61,962 nucleotides of DNA from Brotaphodocola catenula (GTDB lineage Bacteria; Bacillota; Clostridia; Lachnospirales; Lachnospiraceae): NCBI GenBank assembly GCA_020686985.1, contig JAJEPU010000021.1, positions 1 through 61,962 of the forward strand. The letters run 5' to 3'. Below the pieces are notes generated by a model. It saw only the letters and a program-made list of their open reading frames with translations, made no database searches and was not told the DNA's origin. Shown piece after piece: positions 8,708 through 17,600 of this stretch; the first letter of the stretch is position 1; each line of letters starts with the position of its first letter. The position numbers and the translations under genes are program-made.

Positions 8708-9380
8708 GAAAATTGGAGCCGCATTGCTGGCGTGTGCAATGTGTTTTGGCGTGTTTTCTACAACGGCATTTGCCTATGTAGATGAAAGCGTAGCGACTGA
8801 AGAACCTGCGGTCGAAGAAAAAGTTCCCGAAACAGAGCCGGAGGAGCCGATGCTACCGCTTACTCCCGACGGCAATCTGACTTTGGTTGATGACGCTGGC
8901 TCGCCTACGAAAAGCGGAAAGCAGTTCATTACCGCTGTAACCAAAAACGGAAACTACTTCTATATCATCATTGACCGTGATGATAAGGGCGAGGAAACCG
9001 TGCATTTTCTGAATCAGGTGGATGAAGCCGACCTGCTCAAGCTGATGGACGAGGAAGAAGTTGCAGAGTTCACCAAGCCGGTTGAGGAAACAAAGCCGGA
9101 AGTAGTTGAAACAGTTCCTGAAATTACAGAACCGACACCGGAGGAAAAGCCGAAATCCACAAATATGCTCCCGGCGATTCTTACTCTGATTGTGCTTGCC
9201 TGTGGTGGTGGATTCTTCGTATTTAAGAAAGTCCAGGAAAAGAAGAAGGCACAGGAAGCGGCAAAGCCTGACCCAGATGCTGATTATGTGGACGATGACG
9301 AGGACTATGGGTACGATCCGGAGTTTGAGGACGACGATGAAGATAGCTCCGTCGATGAAGATGATAATGAACCTGTGTAA
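8697..9380 (+). CDS. DUF4366 family membrane-anchored protein
   Basis: About 227 residues from ATG 8697, which follows GAGGAGG at 8681-8687; an upstream in-frame ATG (8679) overlaps that ribosome site and is less likely. It has a signal peptide (KKIGAALLACAMCFGVFSTT), an extracellular domain with FITAVTKNGNYFYIIIDRD, a Pro/Glu-rich stalk, a membrane helix (about residues 155-175) and a strongly acidic cytoplasmic tail of Asp/Glu repeats. DUF4366 proteins are conserved in conjugative elements of Clostridia, and a role at the cell surface is inferred. It is the last gene of the first transfer operon; a hairpin follows. Confidence 0.88.
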   Translation: MRFKKIGAALLACAMCFGVFSTTAFAYVDESVATEEPAVEEKVPETEPEEPMLPLTPDGNLTLVDDAGSPTKSGKQFITAVTKNGNYFYIIIDRDDKGEETVHFLNQVDEADLLKLMDEEEVAEFTKPVEETKPEVVETVPEITEPTPEEKPKSTNMLPAILTLIVLACGGGFFVFKKVQEKKKAQEAAKPDPDADYVDDDEDYGYDPEFEDDDEDSSVDEDDNEPV

Positions 9381-9402
9381 ACAGGATAGGCTTGATGCCT
9401 GG

Positions 9403-9429
9403 GGCAGCCTTCGGGTTGCCTTTACATAG
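9403..9429 (+). terminator. UUCG hairpin followed by TTTACATAG
   Basis: GGCAGCC (9403-9409), TTCG loop, GGTTGCC (9414-9420) form a stable hairpin at the end of the DUF4366 operon. Only a short T stretch follows, and it runs into TTTACATAG (9421-9429), a sequence that recurs with hairpins at several intergenic sites of the ICE. Confidence 0.65.
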
Positions 9430-9432
9430 TTT

Positions 9433-9559
9433 CCGCTTTCAAAAAATAAAAAAATTTGCGTTTTTGAAAGTGACATCTTGCATATACTATTAGCAGACAG
9501 TATAATAAGTACAGCGAAGCGGTTTCGAGAAATGAAAAAACTTCAATTTTTGAAAGCGG
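9433..9559. promoter_or_regulatory. Repeats of TTTTTGAAAG around the ATPase promoter
   Basis: CCGCTTTCAAAAA (9433-9445) is matched in inverse orientation by TTTTTGAAAGCGG (9547-9559), with a third partial copy TTTTTGAAAG at 9461-9470. They bracket the promoter at 9478-9506 and reach nearly to the start codon. This looks like a set of operators or a long-range hairpin; no regulator is identified. Confidence 0.4.
9478..9506 (+). promoter_or_regulatory. Sigma-A promoter for the DUF4143 ATPase
   Basis: TTGCAT (9478-9483), 17-bp spacer, TATAAT (9501-9506). It gives the ATPase gene its own transcription, independent of the transfer operon. Confidence 0.65.
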
Positions 9560-9567
9560 GTGACTAT

Positions 9568-10764
9568 ATGAAAACAATCACGAGAGCAAAATATCTCGAT
9601 AGAATCATTGAACTGAATGGTACTCCTGACATCAAGATCATCACGGGCATTCGTCGATCTGGTAAGTCCAAATTGATGCAGGCGTATATTGCGTATCTGA
9701 AAAGCAATTTTGAAAACATCAATATTATCTTCATCGACTTCATGGATTTGGCGTATGAAGAAATCAAGGAATACCATGCCTTACACGCCTATGTGGAAGA
9801 ACATTATCAGGAAGGAAAAACGAACTACCTGTTTGTAGACGAGGTTCAGATGTGTCCCAAGTTTGAGTTGGCAATCAATAGCCTGTACTCTAAGGGAAAA
9901 TACGACATCTATGTAACAGGCTCTAATGCTTTCCTGTTGAGTGCAGATCTGGCAACTCTGTTTACCGGACGCTATATTGAAATTCATGTGTTTCCTTTCA
10001 GCTTCCAGGAATATTGCCAGTATTATGATGATATTAGTGACAAAGATAAGCTCTTTGATGAGTACGCTATCAAGGGCGGTTTAGCAGGTTCCTATGCTTA
10101 TAGAACCGAAAAAGACAGAACAAACTATATCAAAGAGGTCTACGAAACGATTGTTACAAGGGATTTGGTACAGAAATATACTCTCCCGGACACTTTGGTT
10201 TTACAACGTCTGAGCGAGTTCCTTATGGATAATATCAGCAACCTGACTTCTCCGAATAAGGTCAGTCAGCTACTGACAGCAAATGAGACTCCAACCAATC
10301 ATGTAACCGTCGGCAAGTACATTAAGTATTTGTGCAATGCTTTTGTATTTTATGATATTAAGAGATATGACATCCGAGGTAAGAAATACCTTGAAAGCTC
10401 TGAAAAGTTCTATTTGTGTGACAGCGGTATTCGATATGCAATACTGGGAAGCAGAAATATAGACTATGGCAGAGTATATGAAAACGTTGTTTGTATCGAG
10501 CTTCTTCGCCGTGGATATGATGTCTATGTCGGCAAGCTCTATCAAAAGGAAATCGACTTTGTTGCTCAGAGAGGTAGCGAAAAGATTTATATTCAGGTCA
10601 GCGACAACATTTCCGGGCAGGAAACATTTGAGAGAGAATGCTCTCCTCTGCTTCAGATTCGAGACGCTTATCCGAAAATGATTATTGCCAGAACCAAACA
10701 TCCCCAATATAGCTATGAAGGAATCGAAATTCACGATATAGCCGATTGGTTGCTACAAGAATAA
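9568..10764 (+). CDS. ATP-binding protein with DUF4143 domain
   Basis: About 398 residues from ATG 9568 (MKTITRAKYLDRIIELNGTP); upstream in-frame starts lie inside the promoter. An N-terminal AAA domain has Walker A GIRRSGKS (about residues 27-34), Walker B LFVDEVQM (about 90) and YVTGSNAFLLS. The C-terminal DUF4143 domain ends in a nuclease-like segment (YENVVCIELLRRGYDVYVG, then KEIDFVA and KIYIQV), the E-D-QxK-like pattern of PD-(D/E)XK folds. These proteins are common in mobile and defence contexts, but their role is not established. With its own promoter and terminator between two transfer operons, it looks like independent cargo. Confidence 0.85.
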   Translation: MKTITRAKYLDRIIELNGTPDIKIITGIRRSGKSKLMQAYIAYLKSNFENINIIFIDFMDLAYEEIKEYHALHAYVEEHYQEGKTNYLFVDEVQMCPKFELAINSLYSKGKYDIYVTGSNAFLLSADLATLFTGRYIEIHVFPFSFQEYCQYYDDISDKDKLFDEYAIKGGLAGSYAYRTEKDRTNYIKEVYETIVTRDLVQKYTLPDTLVLQRLSEFLMDNISNLTSPNKVSQLLTANETPTNHVTVGKYIKYLCNAFVFYDIKRYDIRGKKYLESSEKFYLCDSGIRYAILGSRNIDYGRVYENVVCIELLRRGYDVYVGKLYQKEIDFVAQRGSEKIYIQVSDNISGQETFERECSPLLQIRDAYPKMIIARTKHPQYSYEGIEIHDIADWLLQE

Positions 10765-10773
10765 GCAAGGTGA

Positions 10774-10815
10774 AATATCTCCGTCATTCTCTTTTGAAAT
10801 GATGGAGATATTTTT
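10774..10815 (+). terminator. Terminator after the ATPase gene
   Basis: A 15-bp stem with one G-T pair (10774-10788 with 10798-10812; arm AATATCTCCGTCATT) is followed by a T run. It closes the ATPase transcription unit. Confidence 0.8.
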
Positions 10816-10876
10816 ATTATGACGGAGATTGTAGAACAGAAAATTGTATCAGGTTGCAAAAATCCTTTCCGAACTT

Positions 10877-10919
10877 TTTACATAGCAGTCATGCACTACG
10901 GTGTGTGGCTGCTTATTTT
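10877..10919 (+). terminator. TTTACATAG followed by a 12-bp hairpin and T run
   Basis: TTTACATAG (10877-10885) runs straight into a 12-bp hairpin, arm GCAGTCATGCAC (10885-10896), loop TACG, second arm 10901-10912, all positions paired counting G-T. TTATTTTTTT follows, and then the ribosome site of topB. A terminator placed just before a gene suggests attenuation. The TTACATAG motif here precedes rather than follows the stem. Confidence 0.6.
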
Positions 10920-10941
10920 TTTGTGAAAGGAGCAGATGCAA

Positions 10942-13017
10942 ATGAAATTAGTTTTGGCTGAAAAGCCTTCGGTTGCACAGAGTATTGCCAAAGTGTTAGG
11001 TGCTGCCAAGCGTGAGGATGGCTACTTAGAGGGAAACGGATATGTGGTCAGCTGGTGTGTAGGGCATTTGGTGGAGCTGGCACAGCCGGAAGTCTATGAT
11101 GCGAAGTACAGCAAATGGGCTTATGCAGACCTTCCTATCTTCCCGATGGACTGGCAGTATGAGGTTTCTGCCGGTACGAAAAAACAGTTTGGGATTCTGA
11201 AAAAGCTCATGGCCAGAGAAGATGTTGCGAGTCTTGTGTGTGCAACAGATGCCGGTCGTGAGGGCGAGCTGATCTTTCGGTTGGTGTACCACAAAGCCGG
11301 GTGCAGAAAGCCGTTTGAGCGGCTTTGGATTTCCTCGATGGAAGATGTAGCAATCAAGGAGGGCTTTGAAAATCTCAGGTCTGGAACGGAATATGATGCT
11401 TTGTATGAAGCAGCACTGTGTCGAGAACGAGCCGACTGGATTGTTGGTATTAACGCTACTCGACTTTTTTCGACCCTTTACGGGCAGACCCTGAATGTTG
11501 GTCGTGTTATGACCCCTACCCTTGCTATGGCTGTTATGCGAGAAGCTGCCATTTCCGCATTCAAGCCTGAACTGTTCTACACAGTTCAGATTGGATTGGA
11601 TGGTTTTACGGCTGCAAGCGAACGCTTCAAAACCAAGGCAGCAGCCGAAGCTGTCAAACAAAGCTGTTCGGTGGCAATCGTTCAGAAAGCTGAATGTAAG
11701 GAGAAAACAGAAAAGCCGCCTGCGCTCTATGACCTGACCAGTTTACAGAGAGAAGCCAACCGTGTGCTTGGCTACACGGCACAGCAGACCTTGGACTACA
11801 CGCAGAACCTCTATGAAAAGAAACTGGTCACTTATCCCCGTACCGACAGCAGGTTTCTGACGGAAGATATGGCACATAGCCTGACCGACCTCGTAAAGCT
11901 GGCTTTCCACACATTCCCCGTGGAGGATGTGGATAACATACCAGTTCATGCAGAGCAGGTTGTGAATAACAAAAAGGTCACAGATCACCATGCCATCATT
12001 CCGACCAGAGAATTGCAGAAATGCAATCTGAGCGAACTTCCCAAGGGTGAACTTGCAATTTTGCAACTGATCTCGAATCGGTTGTGCGTAGCTGTTGGCG
12101 ATCCGCACCGATACGCAGAGACAGTTATTGAGCTGGACTGTGGCGGTACCGTGTTTTCCACCAAAGGCAAAACTGTTGTGCAGGATGGATGGAAAGCTCT
12201 GGTTCAGAAAAATGATTCGACAAAATCCGACGAAAACGTGCAGACACTCCCTTCTGTTTCCGTTGGTGACGAAATGACCGTCAGCGGCACGGAAATCAAG
12301 GAAGGGAAAACATCTCCCCCTAAACACTTTACCGAGGATACTCTGCTTTCTGCTATGGAAACTGCCGGTGCGGACGAAATGCCTGATGAGGTGGAGCGCA
12401 AAGGTTTGGGAACGCCTGCGACCCGTGCCGGTATCATTGAGAAGCTGGTTCGCATCGGTTTTCTGGAGCGTAAGGGTGATAAGAAAACCAAACACCTGAT
12501 TCCGACCCACAAGGGTACGGCTCTGGTAACAGTCATGCCGGAACAGATTCAGTCCCCATCCATGACGGCGGATTGGGAAGAAAAATTGTTGCTCATTGAG
12601 AAAGGCGAATATGCCAGCGAGGACTTTATGGACGAGATCAAAGATGTGATTGCCGGTCTGATTCAGAACTATGAAGTAATCCGTGATTCCGAGGTTATGA
12701 TGTCGAAAGAAGCCAATTCTATCGGCAAATGCCCGCTCTGCGGCAGTGCTGTAGAGGACAAAGGCAAGGCATTTTTCTGTTCCAACAGAGCTTGCAAATT
12801 TGCCCTCTGGAAAAACAATCGCTACTTTGCGAGCATCGGCAAGAGCATGACTTCTGCCACGGCGCAGAAATTGCTTGGTTCCGGCAAGGTAAAGCTCAAG
12901 AATTGCAAGTCCGAAAGAACGGGCAACACCTTTGATGCCACCGTCTTTATGGAGGTATCAGATGATGGCAAAACGAAGTTCAGTATGGAATTTGAAAATG
13001 GAGGAAAGCGCAAATGA
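10942..13017 (+). CDS. topB: DNA topoisomerase III (ICE-encoded)
   Basis: About 691 residues; type IA topoisomerase that relaxes and decatenates single-strand-containing DNA, here probably during conjugative transfer or element replication. The Toprim domain begins MKLVLAEKPSVAQ and contains CATDAGREGELIF (about residue 105). The catalytic tyrosine is in TYPRTDSRF (about 298). A C-terminal zinc domain starts CPLCGSAVEDKG (about 597). ATG 10942 is preferred, ten bases after AAAGGAG; ATG 10936 is too close. It overlaps the next gene by four bases (ATGA type), so an operon continues to the relaxase region. Confidence 0.95.
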   Translation: MKLVLAEKPSVAQSIAKVLGAAKREDGYLEGNGYVVSWCVGHLVELAQPEVYDAKYSKWAYADLPIFPMDWQYEVSAGTKKQFGILKKLMAREDVASLVCATDAGREGELIFRLVYHKAGCRKPFERLWISSMEDVAIKEGFENLRSGTEYDALYEAALCRERADWIVGINATRLFSTLYGQTLNVGRVMTPTLAMAVMREAAISAFKPELFYTVQIGLDGFTAASERFKTKAAAEAVKQSCSVAIVQKAECKEKTEKPPALYDLTSLQREANRVLGYTAQQTLDYTQNLYEKKLVTYPRTDSRFLTEDMAHSLTDLVKLAFHTFPVEDVDNIPVHAEQVVNNKKVTDHHAIIPTRELQKCNLSELPKGELAILQLISNRLCVAVGDPHRYAETVIELDCGGTVFSTKGKTVVQDGWKALVQKNDSTKSDENVQTLPSVSVGDEMTVSGTEIKEGKTSPPKHFTEDTLLSAMETAGADEMPDEVERKGLGTPATRAGIIEKLVRIGFLERKGDKKTKHLIPTHKGTALVTVMPEQIQSPSMTADWEEKLLLIEKGEYASEDFMDEIKDVIAGLIQNYEVIRDSEVMMSKEANSIGKCPLCGSAVEDKGKAFFCSNRACKFALWKNNRYFASIGKSMTSATAQKLLGSGKVKLKNCKSERTGNTFDATVFMEVSDDGKTKFSMEFENGGKRK

Positions 13018-13859
13018 CAAATGAGTACAACCCGGATGGTAAGGAAATCCGATTTATCGACAGCCATTATAAGGATTTGTTTCATATCCCCGATGGCAGC
13101 TGTGTGCAGATTCACTACCCGGATGAAATGGTTGTGAAGCCCTGCACCTTCATTGACGAGTATCATACGCAGATCGGATACAATGTGTTTCATATCTGCC
13201 AGTTTGCAGAAATTATGGAGCGCAACGGCGCAAGCTATATGCCGGAGCCTGAGATTATGGGCGATGAAGCCGCATGGAAGGTCGGAAAGGATAGAATCCT
13301 TGCGGTGCAGACCTGCGAAGATGGTTACGACTACACCCTGTTGGATGAAAACTACAACGAGATTGATGGCGGTCAGGTTGATAACCCTGAACTGTCCATG
13401 CTCGAAGTCCGCCGGGATATTCTGGAATCCTTCGGGCTGGAGCGCCGGGAACTGCGGGCAATGTTCTATGAGGATGTCATGGAGCAGGCTTTTGAAGTCG
13501 GCAGACAGGCGGTGGTGGTCAATGACCCTATCGCTGAGCTTGCTTTTAAGCTCGACCGTTTTGCAGAGAACTTCGACCCCTATGAATATATGGATCAGGT
13601 CGATGATGTGCAGGCGCATATCCAAGAAATCAAGGCAGATCTTGCCGCTGGTAATACGGCTCCGTATCGTGAGTTCCTGAATACAGCCATTGAAGAAGCC
13701 CGTGAGGAAACTGCGGTTGAGGTTGCCAAAGTGCTGAAAAGTCAGCTGGATAAGCTCGACTCTCCGAAGCGTGAGTCGGTCATGGAAAAACTGGCACAGG
13801 CCGCAGAAAAAGCTGCGCCTGCCAGTCCCTCTCCCAAACGCAAAGAGCCTGAACGATAA
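13014..13859 (+). CDS. LPD28/LPD16-type ICE protein
   Basis: A 281-residue soluble protein overlapping topB by four bases. The segment TFIDEYHTQIGYNVFHICQF (about residues 47-66) resembles the large polyvalent protein-associated domain LPD28. QTCEDGYDYTLLDENYNEIDG (about 100-120) resembles LPD16. The C-terminal 130 residues are helical and charged. These domains occur in giant phage and conjugative-element proteins without known activity. The domain names come from memory of the families and were not searched. It is probably co-transcribed with topB and the YodL protein. Confidence 0.75.
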   Translation: MTNEYNPDGKEIRFIDSHYKDLFHIPDGSCVQIHYPDEMVVKPCTFIDEYHTQIGYNVFHICQFAEIMERNGASYMPEPEIMGDEAAWKVGKDRILAVQTCEDGYDYTLLDENYNEIDGGQVDNPELSMLEVRRDILESFGLERRELRAMFYEDVMEQAFEVGRQAVVVNDPIAELAFKLDRFAENFDPYEYMDQVDDVQAHIQEIKADLAAGNTAPYREFLNTAIEEAREETAVEVAKVLKSQLDKLDSPKRESVMEKLAQAAEKAAPASPSPKRKEPER

Positions 13860-13872
13860 GGAGGACACGGAT

Positions 13873-14469
13873 ATGAAAAACGAAAAATGGGATGATGTTC
13901 ACGGAAATACCACCCCGGATGACAGAATGGTTGCTTTTCTGGAAAGCCCCACGGATTCCTATGCGATTCTTCAGCTGCGGGAAGATGTAGACGATAATAT
14001 CCCGCTCATGTTTGCAAATTACAGCTACCTTCAGAAGAAAGAAATGGAGCCTGAGATTGACCGTTACGAGGTGGTCTATCATGGCTCCATTTCTATGTCC
14101 GAGGATGTGAATCGGCAGCTGGAAGATTTGTATGTAAAGTTCAATATTGACCACCCGGATGATTTCCGTGGTCACAGTATGTCGGTCAGCGACATCGTAG
14201 CCTTAAAGGTAGTCGGTGAGGTATCCTTTCACTATGTAGATTCTGTTGGGTTTCAGAAGCTGGAAAACTTTATGAAGTCCGAAAACTACCTGAAAAACGC
14301 AGAGATGGCAATGGAAGATGATTATGGGATGATTGACGGTATCATCAATAACGGAAAAGCGTCCGGATTAGAGGAACGTCCTTCGGTGTTGGAGCAGTTA
14401 AAGGAAAAGCCCGTGCCGGATGTTTCCCATAAGCCGCCCAAGAGCCACCCGGAAAGGGAGATTGAATGA
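13873..14469 (+). CDS. YodL / DUF4316-type protein
   Basis: About 198 residues from ATG 13873, which follows AAGGAGGACACGGAT. The N-terminal part DSYAILQLREDVDD through YEVVYHG (about residues 28-75) resembles the YodL domain. The rest (DDFRGHSMSVSDIVAL, then FQKLENF) fits the DUF4316 region common in Tn1549-like elements. No enzyme motif is visible. The stop overlaps the start of the next gene. Confidence 0.8.
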   Translation: MKNEKWDDVHGNTTPDDRMVAFLESPTDSYAILQLREDVDDNIPLMFANYSYLQKKEMEPEIDRYEVVYHGSISMSEDVNRQLEDLYVKFNIDHPDDFRGHSMSVSDIVALKVVGEVSFHYVDSVGFQKLENFMKSENYLKNAEMAMEDDYGMIDGIINNGKASGLEERPSVLEQLKEKPVPDVSHKPPKSHPEREIE

Positions 14470-14672
14470 TGGATTTCACACAGGATGAGCGGAACATGAT
14501 GATGCTTTACAGCCCTGGCACAAGGTCAGGGCTGTGTGAAGCACTGACACTGATGAAGGAACAGCTTTCGGAGGACGAGTCAGAGCTTTTTGCTTTGGCA
14601 GACTCGGTTCTCCGTAAAGTTTCAGCCATGGACGATGCCGCCTTTGAGAAGCTGAACCTTTATCCGGATTGA
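14466..14672 (+). CDS. TTRAP family transfer-assisting protein
   Basis: A 68-residue acidic helical protein starting at ATG 14466 (or 14469), overlapping the previous stop. MDFTQDERNMMMLYSPGTRS and the length fit the putative transposon-transfer assisting protein family (TTRAP). The function is not established. It sits in the operon just before the giant methyltransferase-helicase. Confidence 0.75.
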   Translation: MMDFTQDERNMMMLYSPGTRSGLCEALTLMKEQLSEDESELFALADSVLRKVSAMDDAAFEKLNLYPD

Positions 14673-14690
14673 TAGGATTGGAGGGATACA

Positions 14691-17600
14691 ATGAACGCAA
14701 AAGAGCGATTTTATTCCGGATTAGCAAAAGAAACGATTGGGAAAATCACCTCGAACACAGATAACTGGACTTCGTTTTTGAGAACGATGTCCCGCAACTA
14801 TGAGTTCACCTATCCGGAACAGGTGATGATTTATGCTCAGCGCCCCAATGCGACCTTTTGCAAGCCCTATGAGGACTGGAACGCTGAAAATTACCGCAGA
14901 TATGTAAAGCGTGGCTCTACCGGCATTGCTCTGTTTGTGATGAACAGGGATAAACCGTATCTGCGCTATGTGTTTGATGTGGCGGATACCGGCGTTCGCC
15001 GTTCTTCCCCGGAACTGAAACCGTGGGAGGTGACGCCTGAAAACCGCTCCTATGTCATGGAAGCGATGGAGCGTACCTTCGGTGTTGCCGCTGACGGGGT
15101 ACTGGAAGCACAGCTTGAAGATATTGCATCCGCACTGGCGGCTGAGTATTGGGACGATTACAAAAAGCAGTTCCTCGACATCGTTGCCAACAGCTTCCTT
15201 GAGGAGTATGATGAACTCAACATCGAAGTAGCTTTCAAAAATGCGGTGGCAAACAGCGTATCCTATACGATGTATTGCCGGTTCGTGGAAAGTCCCGACA
15301 ACTACTTCGAGCATGAGGATTTCCAGAAGGTGTTTGATTTTAACACCAGACAGACGGTAAATGCCCTTGGTACTGCGGTGAATGCCATCAGCACAAGGAT
15401 GTTTCAGGAAATCGAAAAAGCGATTGGAGAACATGAGCAGATTAAAGCTACCGAAAGGAGTACAGATTATGAGCGAGATGACTTACAGACAGGCCGGAGA
15501 TTATCAGATTCCGAACCTTCAGTTGGAGAACGAGGGAGAGAAACCTCTGGGCAAGTACGGCAGGATGCGTCGAGCATTTTTGGAACAGAACAATCCGATG
15601 CTCCTGAACGACATGATTCTGACGGAGAGCCTGTTCCCGCACCTGTGGGAGATCGAGGAAACAGCGAAAGCCAGAGTGGAGTTTCTGATGGAGCAGTACC
15701 TGAAGGACAGCCCCGCACCGGACAAGGAAACGCAGCAGATGGCGTGGGTGCAGCACATGAACAGCCTGAAAGCACAGGCGGAGGAAGTCGTGATGACGGA
15801 GCTTATCAACAGCTGAGTCTGAACCTTTTCCTCTCCGAAAATGAACAAATCAGTTTTATCGACCGAGCAGAGAGCTTTACGCCCTCTGCTTTTTCTTTTG
15901 CCCAGGAAGAAATCGACCACTTCCTTCTGCTTGGTAGCAATACCGATGAAGCCCGAAAAGTCGTAGCGCTGGAATATATGAAGCAGAAGCCGTTGGAAGA
16001 AATCGTTCAGACCTTAAAGCAGGTCTATCACGGCGGCTATGGTCTGAAAGAAGATAGCGGGAATATCTGTGCGTGGTATGCCGAGGACGGTATCCACCTT
16101 GCCAAAGGTTCCTCTGCCATTGACAGCCCCAGAGCGCAGATCGTTTCTTGGGAAACGGTTGCCGAGCGCATTGGAGAACTGCTTGAAAATGGTCGGTTCG
16201 CAACTAATGTGGAACTGGTAGAAGCATCCGGATATGAGCGTCAGAAGTTGGCAGAATCCCTGTGGCATCTTTATCACGATTTGAGTGAAGAAGCCCGTTC
16301 CAGCAACTATCTGGCAATTCTTCATCAGGAACCGTTTCGTGGTTTCCCTGACGAAACCGCAGACTTGGCTGAAAAGTTGGATGACCCTCGTTTCCACGCA
16401 ACCTTGGTACAGCAGTATTCGGAATTTAGAAAAACCCTTGCGGAAAATCCCGATCTGCTTCGTTTTCACTATCACAAGCTGAATCTCATTCAGAAACAGC
16501 TGTATGAGTTGAATATGCCTTTGCGTGAGTATCAGACCGATATGATGCAGATGCCCCTTGTCCGCCAGTTCATTACGGATGATGAAGTCAATGCAGACTT
16601 GACCCGTGGAAGCGGCTTTTCCGGTGGTAAAGCCCGTATTTATAACTACTGGCAGGAGAATCATTCTGCCAAGGAAAAGATGGACTTCCTGAAGCATGAA
16701 TACGGAACCGGTGGTCATTCCCATGCCTGCTCTGGTGCAACGCACAGCGGTCAGGATCACGATGCCAAGGGTGTTGCTTACACCAAGAGCGGTTGCGATA
16801 AATTGCAGATGTCCTGGGCGCAGGTGGTGCAGAGAATCGACGGTCTGATACGAAAGGGACGCTACCTCAGCCCGGAGGAAGAAGCGGAACGACAGGCTAT
16901 CGAAGAAGCTAAAACTGATCCGTTGGAAGATGTTTATGACCGTTTCGCAGTGATTGATACCGAGGATGGCGAGTATGCGATCTGGGATAATCAGACCGAT
17001 GACTACTATGTAGACCCGGAAGGCGTTACGGAATACTTCACGGACGAATGGCTTGCCAATGACTATTTGGAGGAAGTTCGTCAGTCCGTAGCTGCGATGG
17101 AGTCGGTTCAGCCAGAAGCGCCTGTGGCAGAGCCTGCCGAAGTTGTGGAAGCATCTGCTTCCGAGGAACCGAAATGGAATTATCAGGTCGGTGACACGGT
17201 ATATCTGGACGATACAGCTTTCCGTGTGGAGCAGATCACGGACAGAGAAGTTCAGCTGCGTGACCCTACGCTTGCTTATCCCATCTTCCGTGCCGAGAAT
17301 CGTGAGAATTTCGAGCGTATGCTCTCTCAGGACGAAAGAAACCATGCGGTAAGGGTTGATGCCCAAACCGAAGAAAAGCCCGTTACAGAGGATTTTCTGG
17401 GCAAAACCGAACCGAGGGACTACACCCCTGAGTATCAGCTGTTAGACCGTCTGCGTATGGACTGCGAATACTTCCTTGGTGCAGGACAGCACAGCGAAAA
17501 GCATCTGTGGGCAGGCAACCGCCATGCACAGATTGCCAAGATGCGTGAGCTGTATGAAATGATTCCCGACAAACCAGAATGGCTGACACCTGAGATGATT

